Both the position numbers and the translations under genes were made by a program. Below are positions 17,474-26,241 of a stretch of 64,000 nt of DNA, in pieces. This DNA comes from Candidatus Poribacteria bacterium. Its GTDB lineage: Bacteria > Poribacteria > WGA-4E > WGA-3G. Each line of letters begins with the position of its first letter. Position 1 is the stretch's first letter. The notes below the pieces were generated by a model. That model was given only the letters and a program-made list of their open reading frames with translations. It was not told the DNA's origin and searched no databases. The DNA is taken from positions 1 through 64,000 of the forward strand of contig JAAXHO010000060.1 in the NCBI GenBank assembly GCA_012270795.1, in the 5' to 3' direction.

Positions 17474-17648
17474 GTGTAAAGTTTTGGTTTTTTGTCTGAA
17501 CCAGGATTTACAGGATTTACAGATTTTCAGGATTTACCTCAACAGGTTTTATTCCAAAAGTTGACATCAATCCGCATCAAATAGCCTTGATAAGGTAATC
17601 CTTGTAATCTGTAAATCCTTGTTCAGACAAGTAACCAAAACTTTACAC
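17474..17648. mobile_element. MITE-like element with 'gtgtaaagttttggtt' ends
   Basis: The ends GTGTAAAGTTTTGGTT (17474-17489) and its exact complement (17633-17648) bound a body that starts 'tgtctgaaccaggatttaca' and ends with its complement. The same body occurs at 28542-28689 and, degraded, at 25759-25890. No coding capacity. It directly abuts the next element at 17649. Confidence 0.7.
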
Positions 17649-17965
17649 CAGGGCTATTCAGTTTTATAGTAGAATCCACAATTAAGTTTACACACGAAAG
17701 GACTACCCCCCTTTATCCCCCAGCAAGCGAGGGGAAATAGAACGAGGCAAAAGTGTGCAAATAATTATGGATTTCACTATAAGAATTATCAGTTGATGTG
17801 TGTTACTTAAAGTTTATATCGTAGGTCGGGTAGAGCGTTAGCGAAACCCGACATGTATTGTTTGCGGTTATCATGTCGGGTTTCGCTAACGCTCTACCCG
17901 ACCTACGTATACAATTCACGAATGTAATAAATATCTGCCAAAATACCTAAAACTGAATAACCCTG
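17649..17965. mobile_element. MITE family B, copy with a nested insertion
   Basis: Ends 'cagggctattcagtttta' and 'taaaactgaataaccctg'. Read in the opposite direction its body matches the element at 25402-25672, including the 'gtcgggtttcgctaacgctc' palindrome and 'aatatctgccaaaatacct'. It is longer because another element sits at 17667-17779. I found no clear target duplication around this copy. Together with the element at 17474 it fills the gap 17434-18018. Confidence 0.8.
17667..17779. mobile_element. 113-bp MITE with TA target duplication, nested in family B
   Basis: The ends 'tagtagaatccacaatta' and the complement of 'taattatggatttcacta' form imperfect terminal inverted repeats. TA flanks both sides (17665-17666 and 17780-17781). 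The related copy at 25402-25672 shows the empty site: 'cagttttaagaattatcag' is uninterrupted there. A TA duplication is the mark of IS630/Tc1-mariner-type transposition. Confidence 0.78.
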
Positions 17966-17982
17966 CTTCGTAAAGCATTTCC

Positions 17983-18011
17983 TTGATATTTTTCTTGGTG
18001 GTGTGTATAAT
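17983..18011 (+). promoter_or_regulatory. Near-consensus promoter that would give a leaderless transcript
   Basis: TTGATA (17983-17988), a 17-base spacer, TATAAT (18006-18011). The ATG of the Rpn-type pseudogene starts at 18019, about where transcription should begin, so there is no room for a 5' leader. Confidence 0.6.
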
Positions 18012-18018
18012 ACTCATC

Positions 18019-18443
18019 ATGGCACATTACGATGAACTATTCAAACATTTGGGGGAATTCTCACCCGACCAACTCGCAGCATTGGCTCTGAATACAGAGT
18101 ATACACCCTCTCTATATTTGGGGGTTTAATTCATCCACCTGAATTTTTTCAGGGTGGTATATTGGAGGCACTGATGAGAGAATCACCTGTTTACGAAAAC
18201 GTGATACAACGTGGCATAAAGCAAGGGATTGAACAAGGGATTGAACAAGGTAAGAAAGAACACGCCGTTGAAGCAATCCTCACGGTGTTAGAAGAAAGGT
18301 TTAAGGCAGATGTCGCAGAGAAACTAAAACCTTTTCTCGGGGCAATTGACGATCTGCAACGCCTGAATCATCTACTCCGAGTTGCTGCCCAAGCATTAGA
18401 TATAGATGCGTTTACACAGGTCCTCTTGAACCTTGAAAACTGA
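18019..18443 (+). pseudogene. Rpn/PDDEXK-type transposase-like gene, internally deleted
   Basis: The first 36 codons (MAHYDELFKHLGEFSPDQLA) are the typical start of an Rpn-family recombination-promoting nuclease, then TAA at 18127. In the next frame the C-terminal part resumes: FGGLIHPPEFFQGGILEALM, then RESPVYENVIQRGIKQGIEQ and a final helical domain to 18443. The whole catalytic core between them (~150 residues in relatives) is missing. The C-terminal 93 codons from the ATG at 18175 still form an open frame. Its 3' end overlaps the leader of the next gene. Confidence 0.75.
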
Positions 18444-18462
18444 GCTGGAATTAAGGATTGTA

Positions 18463-19632
18463 ATGACAAATCATATACAAAAAGCACATCGTGTTGGAAT
18501 CATTATGAACGGTGTTACGGGGAGGATGGGAACAAACCAACATCTCATCCGGTCTATCTTAGCAATTGCAGAAGATGGCGGAATCCCCATCGGTGATGGC
18601 GAAGTGATTATGCCTGATCCGTTTCTTGTCGGAAGGAATCCGGCAAAGTTAGAGAAGTTGTCTGAGTCTACTGGGGTTGAAAAATGGAGTACTGACCTTG
18701 AGGCTGTTCTTGCTGATGACGCATACACCGTATATTTTGACGCGCAAGTGACCTCGCGGCGTGTGGATGCGGTGCAGGCTGCAATCTCAGCAGGAAAGCA
18801 TATCTACTGTGAGAAACCGACTGCCATAACAACCGCAGATGCTTATAGTCTCTATGAACAAGCAATAAAAGCAGGGCTCAAAAACGGGGTTGTTCAGGAT
18901 AAGCTCTGGTTGCCCGGTATTCGAAAATTGAAACGTTTGATTGATGCGGACTTTTTTGGGAAAATCATTGCTGTGCGTGGTGAATTCGGTTATTGGGTAT
19001 TTCAAGGTGATGCTATTCCAACACAACGTCCCTCATGGAACTATAGAGCAGAAGATGGCGGGGGGATTATCCTTGATATGTTTAGTCATTGGCGATATGT
19101 GTTGGACAACCTATTCGGCGCGGTCAATGGGGTATCCTGTATTGCTACGACCCATCTTCCACAACGATGGGATGAGTCTAATGAGATGTATGAATGTACT
19201 GCAGAGGATGCTGCTTATGCAACCTTTGAATTAGCAGATGGAATTATTGCTCATTTTAACTCGTCCTGGGCGGTTCGGGTACGTCGGGACGATCTGTTGA
19301 CGATACAGGTAGATGGATTGAACGGTTCTGCTGTTGCAGGATTACGAGATTGTTGGATACAACCCTTATCTGGTACGCCGCGTCCTGTTTGGAATCCTGA
19401 CATTGAACAACCGATTAATTTCTATGACGGTTGGTTGAAAGTTCCAGAGCAGGAAACATACCAGAACGCATTTCGAGCACAGTGGGAGTTATTCCTTAGA
19501 CATGTCGTTTCTGACGAACCGTTTCCTTGGACACTGCTTGAAGGTGCAAAGGGTGTACAGTTAGCAGAAAAGGGAATGGAATCTTGGCAAACTCGAAAGT
19601 GGATAAAATTGCCCGAACTCTCAGCCTTATAA
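18463..19632 (+). CDS. Gfo/Idh/MocA-family oxidoreductase
   Basis: About 389 residues from the ATG at 18463, preceded by TAAGGA; an upstream in-frame start at 18433 lacks a ribosome site. The Rossmann motif is NGVTGRMG at 16-23. The catalytic EKP is intact at 117-119 (HIYCEKPTA), unlike the family member at 469. The C-terminal alpha/beta domain is complete (WNYRAEDGGGIILDMFSHWR). It is a cytoplasmic NAD(P)-dependent sugar- or polyol-type dehydrogenase of unknown substrate. Confidence 0.87.
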   Translation: MTNHIQKAHRVGIIMNGVTGRMGTNQHLIRSILAIAEDGGIPIGDGEVIMPDPFLVGRNPAKLEKLSESTGVEKWSTDLEAVLADDAYTVYFDAQVTSRRVDAVQAAISAGKHIYCEKPTAITTADAYSLYEQAIKAGLKNGVVQDKLWLPGIRKLKRLIDADFFGKIIAVRGEFGYWVFQGDAIPTQRPSWNYRAEDGGGIILDMFSHWRYVLDNLFGAVNGVSCIATTHLPQRWDESNEMYECTAEDAAYATFELADGIIAHFNSSWAVRVRRDDLLTIQVDGLNGSAVAGLRDCWIQPLSGTPRPVWNPDIEQPINFYDGWLKVPEQETYQNAFRAQWELFLRHVVSDEPFPWTLLEGAKGVQLAEKGMESWQTRKWIKLPELSAL

Positions 19633-19736
19633 ATGAAAGGTAGTGGAATTTTCGCTCCATCCTTCATATCTTTCACTCTTCCACTTACAATATCCGTGTC
19701 TTCTGTATCCTCAACGATTCACAATTTAGACAAATA

Positions 19737-19765
19737 TTGCGTTCTCCAGAAAAATGTTGTATAAT
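19737..19765 (+). promoter_or_regulatory. Sigma-70-type promoter upstream of the nuclease-rtcB pair
   Basis: TTGCGT (19737-19742), 17-base spacer, TATAAT (19760-19765). Downstream, 19787-19835 is a hairpin of the 'gcataaacatccagtttgtgc' repeat family, which would lie in the leader of the transcript. Confidence 0.55.
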
Positions 19766-19885
19766 AACCTAAGTTGCTACTTTGTAGCATAAACATCCAG
19801 TTTGTGCATCCATAGAACGCAAACTGGATGTTACAAAAAAGAGACATTATCAATTAGGAACGGTATAACAAGGGGATTCTCCCAG

Positions 19886-20490
19886 ATGGCGTATAGCAAT
19901 TTTACTTTAGACACAGTGCTGGAGGCATTTGATTTAGAAGAAGTTGGTGCTGCGGGTATCTTCGCTGCCAGTGAACCGGTGAAACCGAGTGAACTGCTCA
20001 CTGCAGTATTAGCGCGGAACATCCCTCTTGCGCTTGCTGTCGGTACAGAAAAAGTCAAATCAGAGTTAATTATTGCTAATGTCCTCGTTGAGCTCCGGGA
20101 ACAATTAGAGCACCGTATTAGTTTTTTTTCAGGGATTGAGTTCAACGTTGATGTTGATGCCAACCTGGCTGGTGTGTGTGATTTTGTGATAAGTCTCTCG
20201 CCTCGTCAATTTACTCTAAAGGCACTATCATCCTCATTGTTGAGGCGAAAAAGGATGACTTGTTGGTTGGGTTGGGGCAGTGCGTTGCAGAGATGGTAGC
20301 TGCACAACGTTTTAACGCAGAAGCAGGGAATGACATTACTTGCATTTATGGAACCATTACATCTGGGATAGATTGGCTTTTCCTCAAATTGGAGGGTAAG
20401 AACCTCTACATTGATATGAATGCCTATCAAATCTCTCAGTGCGATACGATTCTGGGGATTCTGGTAAGTATGGTGGCACAAAAAGCATGA
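19886..20490 (+). pseudogene. PD-(D/E)XK nuclease-like protein, split by one-base frameshift
   Basis: From the ATG at 19886 (MAYSNFTLDTVLEAFDLEEV) the frame reads through FFSGIEFNVDVDANLAGVCD to LSPRQFTLK, then loses sense. The other frame continues GTIILIVEAKKDDLLVGLGQ to 20490. One extra A in the run at 20218-20220 would join them into a ~200-residue protein with D...(I)VEAK, the nuclease core of a family common in cyanobacteria. It may be real or a sequencing error. The stop overlaps the rtcB start (ATGA at 20487), so it was the first gene of a coupled pair. Confidence 0.72.
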
Positions 20491-21986
20491 GAAAAATGAA
20501 AAATAAAAAAAAATACAATGGAAGGATAATCCTGGCAACAAAAGTAACTCTCAATAAAATTGATGACTATAGATGGCGTATACCGAAAAGTTATATGAAA
20601 GGTATGCGTGTAGATGGAATTGTCTATGCAAATGAAAAACTGCTTGAACAGACCAATAGTGAAGAAGCATTACAGCAGGTGGCAAACGTTGCACATCTGC
20701 CAGGCATAGTCAAACATTCACTTGCGATGCCCGACTTGCACTGGGGTTACGGATTCGTGATCGGTGGTGTTGCAGCAACGGATCCAAAAGCGGATGGTGT
20801 CGTTTCCCCTGGCGGTATCGGATACGATATAAACTGCGGTGTACGCCTGGTTCGAACTAACCTTGATGTGAAACAGTTAGAAGGTAGAGCGAAGGGACTC
20901 ATCGGTGAACTCTTTGATAATGTGCCTTGTGGTGTCGGTTCTAAAGGAAAGATACAACTCTCTCTGAATGAAGAGCGTTATATGTTGGAGCAGGGCGCGC
21001 GCTGGGCGATTGAGAGAGAATATGGACACCCACACGACCTACAATTCACGGAAGCAACTGGATTTCTTGAACATGCCAATGCTGAGGCTGCAAGCCAAAG
21101 AGCCTTAGAACGCGGAAAAAATCAACTCGGTACACTCGGTTCAGGGAACCATTTCCTTGAAGTTCAATTTGTGGATCGCGTTTTTTATCGGGAAGCGGCG
21201 GATGCAATGGGACTGAATGAAGGCAACGTCTGTGTGATGATTCATACCGGTTCAAGAGGTTTCGGTTATCAGATTTGCGATGAACATGTAAAGAGTTGGG
21301 TTCAAGTTGCAGAAAGATATGGTATCAATCTGCCTGATAAACAGCTGGCTTCTGCCCCTATCAACTCACCCGAAGGTCAAGACTATATTACTGCGATGGC
21401 ATGTGGAGCGAATTATGCGTGGAACAATCGGCAATGTATCATGCACCTTGTCCGCCAGACCTTTATAAAGTATTTTGACACGAGTGAAGATGAGCTTGGT
21501 TTGGAACTTGTCTATGATGTGGCACACAACATCGGTAAGTTTGAGAAACATGATGTTGACGGAGAGGAACGCGAACTGTTTGTCCATCGTAAAGGTGCAA
21601 CACGTGCGTTTCCTGCTGGTCATCCTGAGATTCCAGAAAAGTATCAAAAAGTTGGTCAACCTGTGTTGATACCGGGTGACATGGGGACTGCTTCTTATGT
21701 ACTTGTCGGGAATCCTGGTGCGATGGCAGAGACATTTGGCACAACTTGTCACGGTGCGGGTCGGGTGCTGTCACGCCGTAAAGCGATTGCCTTGACGGAG
21801 GGGCGTTCTATTCAAAAAGACCTTGAGGAACGGGGAATCTATGTGCGTGCAGAAGGCAAACGGACGCTTCGAGAGGAGGTCTCTGATGCTTACAAGGATG
21901 TTGATGAGGTTGTCCGCGTTGTTGACGAGGCGGGGCTTTCTCGGCGCGTTGCACGCCTGCGGCCGATTGGCGTTGTGAAGGGGTAG
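20487..21986 (+). CDS. rtcB: RtcB-family RNA-splicing ligase
   Basis: 499 residues from the ATG at 20487, which overlaps the preceding stop; an earlier in-frame start at 20439 is unlikely. RtcB joins 2',3'-cyclic phosphate and 5'-OH RNA ends using GTP and Mn2+, for RNA repair or tRNA splicing. The landmarks are complete: GGIGYDINCGVR (metal Cys117), GSGNHFLEV, IHTGSRGFG and TCHGAGRVLSRR containing His422, the position expected for guanylylation. Full length for a bacterial RtcB. Coupling to a broken nuclease gene suggests the two once worked together, for example cutting and resealing RNA; that is inference. Confidence 0.93.
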   Translation: MRKMKNKKKYNGRIILATKVTLNKIDDYRWRIPKSYMKGMRVDGIVYANEKLLEQTNSEEALQQVANVAHLPGIVKHSLAMPDLHWGYGFVIGGVAATDPKADGVVSPGGIGYDINCGVRLVRTNLDVKQLEGRAKGLIGELFDNVPCGVGSKGKIQLSLNEERYMLEQGARWAIEREYGHPHDLQFTEATGFLEHANAEAASQRALERGKNQLGTLGSGNHFLEVQFVDRVFYREAADAMGLNEGNVCVMIHTGSRGFGYQICDEHVKSWVQVAERYGINLPDKQLASAPINSPEGQDYITAMACGANYAWNNRQCIMHLVRQTFIKYFDTSEDELGLELVYDVAHNIGKFEKHDVDGEERELFVHRKGATRAFPAGHPEIPEKYQKVGQPVLIPGDMGTASYVLVGNPGAMAETFGTTCHGAGRVLSRRKAIALTEGRSIQKDLEERGIYVRAEGKRTLREEVSDAYKDVDEVVRVVDEAGLSRRVARLRPIGVVKG

Positions 21987-22188
21987 ATACTTTCTATTTG
22001 ACCTTTCTCAGTTTTAATTCGATCTTCAATTCAAAGGTTCTAATCAAGCAATTCTTACTTAGATGACATCAATGTCTATTTTTTCATCAGGTTGTTCAAA
22101 AAATGGGCATTTTTGCTAAACAAACAGTCAAATATACCCTTTTTCGTTGGCATAAAAATTGCTCATAAGTGATTAAGCCTCCTTAGGT

Positions 22189-22284
22189 GAGTCGGTACTA
22201 TACTCTCAAAGATATGCCCAATTCGCACGTGTAAGGTTAGAATCCCTGAAACTTCTCAACCGGTTAAGAGTGTAGTTCCGACTC
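22189..22284. terminator. Long inverted repeat between two convergent genes
   Basis: Arms 22189-22206 and 22267-22284 pair at 16 of 18 positions (gagtcggtactatactct against its near complement), with a 60-base middle and 'ttttatttt' following. It lies between the ends of rtcB (+) and the reductase (-), where a bidirectional terminator is expected. The large middle makes it more than a simple hairpin. Nothing else is seen in the gap 21987-22302. Confidence 0.5.
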
Positions 22285-22302
22285 TTTTATTTTCAAGTAA
22301 GT

Positions 22303-23745
22303 TCAAGAATCAATTAGTCTGCGTAAAGTCTTTACCAATGTTCCCTCTGACAACCATTTCGCTGCTACACGCCATACACTTGTAGAATAGGTCGGATACA
22401 CGTGGATCATTCCGCTTAACTTCCGTAAAGGAATTCCTTGCTGCATCGCCAATACATACTCGTGGATCACCTCACCTGCATTTGTCCCGACTATATGAAC
22501 GCCTAAAATCTTTCCACGCCATTTTGATGCGATAACTTTCGTAAATCCATGTGTTTCACCATCTGCTACAGCCCTGTCAACATCTTTCTGTTCTAATGTG
22601 AACACGTCTACATCTCCATATTGCTCACGAGCTTCCGTTTCAGTCAAACCGCACCTTGCGACTTCTGGATCGCAAAATGTCGTCCAAGGCACAACAGCGT
22701 AATTGATCTTTTTGGCAAAAGGTAATAGGAAATTCCGAACAAGCAATTGTGCTTGAAATGCTGCCACATGTGTAAAAAGATAGTGTCCGATGACATCTCC
22801 AGCAGCGTATATGTGTTTCACATGCGTCTGAAGTTGTCCATTAACTACGATGCCACTTTTTTCTATTTTAACACCGATTTTGTCAAGTTCTAAACCTTCA
22901 ACATTCGGAGCGCGACCTGCTGCAATAAGAATTTTATCATAGACCTGGATATTCTTTTCTTCGGATGTGGCATTTTCTCTATCTGAAAACATTACGCTAA
23001 TACCATCATTCTGTTGTTCAACCTTAATAATGTTGGTATTGAGTTTGATATCAATGCCTTCTGAAGTAAGATATTCTAACATCCGTTCAGAAACATCAGT
23101 ATCCTCTTTGGTTAGAATGCGTTCGCTCCGTTGTGCGATTGTAACTTCTGCACCTAACCGATGAAATGCTTGCCCCAATTCAATCCCTATCGGTCCAGCT
23201 CCAACAACCAGCAGCCGTTGCGGTAGTTCATTTATATCCCATACATTTTCACTGTCAAGGTATTCACAAGATTCTAATCCAGGTATTTCAGGAGCAAGCG
23301 GACGAGAACCTGTTGAAACTACAAATCGTTTACTCTTTAGTGTGCGTGTTTGTTTATTCTCAGAATCCTCCACGACAAAGGTATCGCGTGATTCAAAATG
23401 TCCATTTCCAAAGATGACATTAACCCCCATCTCACGAAATCGTTCAGGATTGTCGTGTTCCTCTTCAATAATATGTTGGGTGCTTTTCACATATTCTATT
23501 ACCTGTTGCCAGTCAGGTTTTATTTGATTTATTGCAATACCATATTTCTCTGCGTTTCGGATGTAGTTTGCAACCTTCGCTGCTTTAAGTAGTGCTTTTG
23601 AAGGCACACACCCCGTCCATAGACAGTCACCACCGATGCGATGTTTCTCAACGAGTGCGGTTTTTTTACCAAGTTTTGCACCAGCAACTGCGAGTACAAG
23701 TCCAGCACTACCACCACCAATAATTGTAAGGTCATATCTTTCCAC
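22303..23745 (-). CDS. FAD-dependent pyridine nucleotide-disulfide oxidoreductase (MerA/Lpd-like)
   Basis: 480 residues. The FAD-binding GGGSAGL is at 10-16, the redox disulfide is Cys41-Cys46 (GGDCLWTGCVPSK), and the NAD(P) motif is GAGPIGIELG. The C-terminal motif that in lipoamide dehydrogenase and glutathione reductase carries the catalytic His-Glu pair (HPTxxE) reads HVYPTYSTSV at ~448-457, so both His and Glu are absent. The protein also lacks the extra C-terminal cysteines of mercuric reductase. It therefore belongs to the uncharacterised MerA-like group; the disulfide substrate is unknown. It is transcribed with or after the amidohydrolase at 23770, 24 bases upstream. Confidence 0.85.
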   Translation of the reverse strand: MERYDLTIIGGGSAGLVLAVAGAKLGKKTALVEKHRIGGDCLWTGCVPSKALLKAAKVANYIRNAEKYGIAINQIKPDWQQVIEYVKSTQHIIEEEHDNPERFREMGVNVIFGNGHFESRDTFVVEDSENKQTRTLKSKRFVVSTGSRPLAPEIPGLESCEYLDSENVWDINELPQRLLVVGAGPIGIELGQAFHRLGAEVTIAQRSERILTKEDTDVSERMLEYLTSEGIDIKLNTNIIKVEQQNDGISVMFSDRENATSEEKNIQVYDKILIAAGRAPNVEGLELDKIGVKIEKSGIVVNGQLQTHVKHIYAAGDVIGHYLFTHVAAFQAQLLVRNFLLPFAKKINYAVVPWTTFCDPEVARCGLTETEAREQYGDVDVFTLEQKDVDRAVADGETHGFTKVIASKWRGKILGVHIVGTNAGEVIHEYVLAMQQGIPLRKLSGMIHVYPTYSTSVWRVAAKWLSEGTLVKTLRRLIDS

Positions 23746-23769
23746 AGTCCTACCACCCTATTGTTGCTT

Positions 23770-25314
23770 TTACTGTTTCCGAAGAACTTTTCCTGGGAGT
23801 TGTTTCGTTACATTGCCATCTTTGATGACTGCAACGCCATTGACAAATACCCAGTTTACACCCACGGGGGGTTGAACAGGATCAAACCACGTTGAACGAT
23901 CAGAGACAGTGATTGGATCAAAAACAACTATATCCGCAGCAAGACCTTTTGCAATTCTACCACGATCAGATAATCGGAATCGTTCTGCAGGAAAACCACT
24001 CATCTTATAGATTGCTTCTTTCAGACAGATTAACTGCCGTTCCCTGACAAACTTACCAAGATATTGTACGAAACACCCATAACTGCGTGGGTGTGGATGT
24101 GGTATATTGTAAACGCCATCGCTTGCAATCATCATACGTGGGTGGCTTGCAGTGCGATTCAAGACCCGTTCATTTTCTTCTGCAGAAGTTGCCCATGGCA
24201 TGACAAAGGTCTCAATTGCTGATTCATCAAGAATGAAATCATAAGCAAATTCCTCGTTAGTTTTACCTTCTTTTATTGCTGCTTCTGCAAGAGTCAAACC
24301 GATATATTTTCCACTTTTGTTATAACCTACAATCTGATTTCCAATTCCTATTTTATCTTTCAGATATGGAAGAGACTTTTCACGGATATAAGGAATTTCA
24401 AGATTAGCTAACATCTCATCTGGTGCCCCTGTTTGGTATTCCATCGACAACAACATCGCAAGGTGTGTCATGCCAGCAGGATAAAGATAAGACTCAAACG
24501 TCAAATCAATGTCTTCTTTATCAACCCGATCAAGAATTTCTGCTGCTTCATCGTCAACACGTTCATGGGAAATATGAACAGGGATCTCAGCTTGTTGTGC
24601 AATCTCAATAGTTTCTTCCCATGCCTTCTTTCTACCGATTAGTTGGTATCGGATATGTGCGGCATAGGTCGCATCATAACTTGCAGCGACCTTTGAGAGA
24701 AATACCAATTCATTTAAATCTGCATTCGCTGAAGGTTGATAGTCAAGTCCTAAACATAGACAGCATGCGCCTGCATCCAGCCACTGACGTGTGGTTTTCT
24801 CCATTGCTATTAATTCATCTTTAGTAGCTGGACGGGGATCCCACCCCATCGCGCCAAGGCGGACAGCACAGTGTGGCACTTGTGGATAGAGGTTCGCGGG
24901 AATGCGACCTTCAAACATGTTGAGGTAATCTTCTGGTGTCTGCCAATTGAGTGGAACTTCATCGTCGCCATAAGCAAATTGTGTGTAGTGCCAGAGTTCG
25001 CGTGCCTGTTGTTGTGATAAAGGTGCCCATCCGAAGCCGTCGGGTGCAGTAAGGTGTGTTGTTACGCCTTGCATGACTGCTGCAAATTGATCGCGTCCAC
25101 CGAGTAGAGAAATTTCTGAATGAACATGGACATCAATAAAACCAGGGCAAACTATTCTATCTTTTGCGTAAATTCGTTCTGATGTTTCCGCACTGCTAAG
25201 GTCACCGATTGCTGCAATGCTATCCCCTTGAATTCCGATATCAGCAACGAATGGCTCGCGTACACCTGTACCATCAATGATTTCACCACCAACAATTATT
25301 GTATCAAATTCCAC
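23770..25314 (-). CDS. N-acyl-D-amino-acid deacylase-like amidohydrolase
   Basis: About 514 residues from a GTG at 25314, chosen because AGGAGGGA lies six bases upstream; the longer frame from 25335 contains that ribosome site. It is a member of the D-aminoacylase branch of the amidohydrolase superfamily (beta-sandwich plus TIM barrel). Seen: IIVGGEIIDGTG, the zinc motif GFIDVHVHSE (His63, His65), further His in YAAHIRY and PVHISHERVD, and the late Asp in MIASDGVYNIPHPHPR. It probably hydrolyses an N-acyl-D-amino acid, a dihydropyrimidine or a similar amide in the cytosol. Substrate not determined. Confidence 0.83.
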   Translation of the reverse strand: MEFDTIIVGGEIIDGTGVREPFVADIGIQGDSIAAIGDLSSAETSERIYAKDRIVCPGFIDVHVHSEISLLGGRDQFAAVMQGVTTHLTAPDGFGWAPLSQQQARELWHYTQFAYGDDEVPLNWQTPEDYLNMFEGRIPANLYPQVPHCAVRLGAMGWDPRPATKDELIAMEKTTRQWLDAGACCLCLGLDYQPSANADLNELVFLSKVAASYDATYAAHIRYQLIGRKKAWEETIEIAQQAEIPVHISHERVDDEAAEILDRVDKEDIDLTFESYLYPAGMTHLAMLLSMEYQTGAPDEMLANLEIPYIREKSLPYLKDKIGIGNQIVGYNKSGKYIGLTLAEAAIKEGKTNEEFAYDFILDESAIETFVMPWATSAEENERVLNRTASHPRMMIASDGVYNIPHPHPRSYGCFVQYLGKFVRERQLICLKEAIYKMSGFPAERFRLSDRGRIAKGLAADIVVFDPITVSDRSTWFDPVQPPVGVNWVFVNGVAVIKDGNVTKQLPGKVLRKQ

Positions 25315-25401
25315 AAGTCCCTCCTGTGGACACAATTTTATTATCTGAAGTAAGATTTATCCCATTATAGCATATTAATGGCACACATTCAATAATCTAA
25401 T

Positions 25402-25672
25402 CAGGGTTATTCAGTTTTAGGTATTTTGGCAGATATTTATAACATTCGTGAATTAGATGCGTAGGTCCAAATCAAGAAATCAACGGTATGAATGCTATAT
25501 AGCATTCCCCGGGTGTGAATGCCTTATGGCATTCCCCGGGTAGAGCGAAGCGAAACCCGACATGACAACCAAAAACGCAACGTGTCGGGTTTCGCTAACG
25601 CTCTACCCGACCTACGATATAAACTTTAAGTAACACATATCAACTGATAATTCTTAAAACTGAATAACCCTG
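25402..25672. mobile_element. MITE family B, complete copy with 9-bp target duplication
   Basis: 271 bp with terminal inverted repeats 'cagggttattcagttttag' (25402-25420) and 'cttaaaactgaataaccctg' (25653-25672). The nine bases TAATCTAAT occur immediately on both sides (25393-25401 and 25673-25681), a perfect target duplication. No coding capacity; the centre is made of hairpin repeats. Directly after the right duplication lies a degenerate solo end (agggttgtttagttttaag), so this place has been hit twice. A transposase of this family must exist or have existed elsewhere. Confidence 0.88.
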
Positions 25673-25758
25673 TAATCTAATAGGGTTGTTTAGTTTTAAG
25701 AAAATATGTTAACATACGTTAATAGATTTGTTTGTTTATTGTCAGTTTGATATTCCCT

Positions 25759-25890
25759 TTGTCTGAACCAGGATTTTCAGGATTTACGGATTACCAGGAT
25801 TACCTCATCAATAGTTTTTTGATAAAGATTTATGCCAACTTATGATATAGTGCGTAATTCCTCAAACTCATAATCCTGAAAATCTAATGG
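25759..25890. repeat. Degraded copy of the 'tgtctgaaccagg' element
   Basis: Starts 'ttgtctgaaccaggatttt' and resembles the complete element at 28542-28689, but the right end is eroded (aatcctgaaaatcta, then unrelated sequence). It is part of the gene-free region 25336-26417. Confidence 0.6.
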
Positions 25891-25922
25891 TTTAAACCCA
25901 AAGGCATTCCCAAAAAAAGCAC

Positions 25923-25951
25923 TTGACACACATTGCCATACATGTTATAAT
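25923..25951 (+). promoter_or_regulatory. Perfect consensus sigma-70 promoter
   Basis: TTGACA (25923-25928), exactly 17 bases, TATAAT (25946-25951): both hexamers match the consensus fully. The next gene starts at 26418, so the leader would be about 460 bases. I see no gene in that leader, only the operator-like repeats described next. Confidence 0.8.
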
Positions 25952-26112
25952 GTATATTACATAACGGCTATGTGAAAAAAACATAAAAACTGACACATTT
26001 AGATCATCTGAAAAGCAAAATACCAAAATGTTACACTTCTTGAAAATAATATTTTTTAAAAAATTAGAAAAAATTACTTTTAACCCTTGCCATTACTGGG
26101 GTTAGAGCCAAT

Positions 26113-26241
26113 TTAAAATGTTACCAAAAAAACGAAAAAAGTGTCCATTTGGTAACATTTTAAGAATGGAGCGTCAAGGTATAATTTGAATATATCTGTT
26201 CTGATTTAAAATAGATAGCAGATTCAAACTGTATCTGCTAT
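26113..26241 (+). promoter_or_regulatory. Inverted repeats in the leader of the PspA/AAA+ genes
   Basis: A perfect 16-bp inverted repeat, ttaaaatgttaccaaa at 26113-26128 and its complement at 26148-26163, with a 19-base spacer. The half 'aaaatgttac' also occurs at ~26026. A second inverted repeat, atagcagat (26215-26223) and atctgctat (26233-26241), follows with a 9-base spacer. Both lie between the consensus promoter and the first gene and are good candidates for repressor or activator sites, or for structure in the long leader RNA. Confidence 0.6.

Noticed and set aside
22225-22250. Possible tRNA (T-loop-like 'ggttagaatcc' with a 7-bp acceptor-like outer stem)
   Set aside because: No T-stem of five pairs, no anticodon arm at the right distance and no D-loop consensus; the outer stem is 18 bp, not 7.
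22303-23745. Mercuric reductase or lipoamide dehydrogenase as a firm call
   Set aside because: The C-terminal catalytic His-Glu motif of Lpd and the C-terminal Cys pair and N-terminal HMA domain of MerA are all missing, and no mer or 2-oxoacid dehydrogenase genes are nearby.
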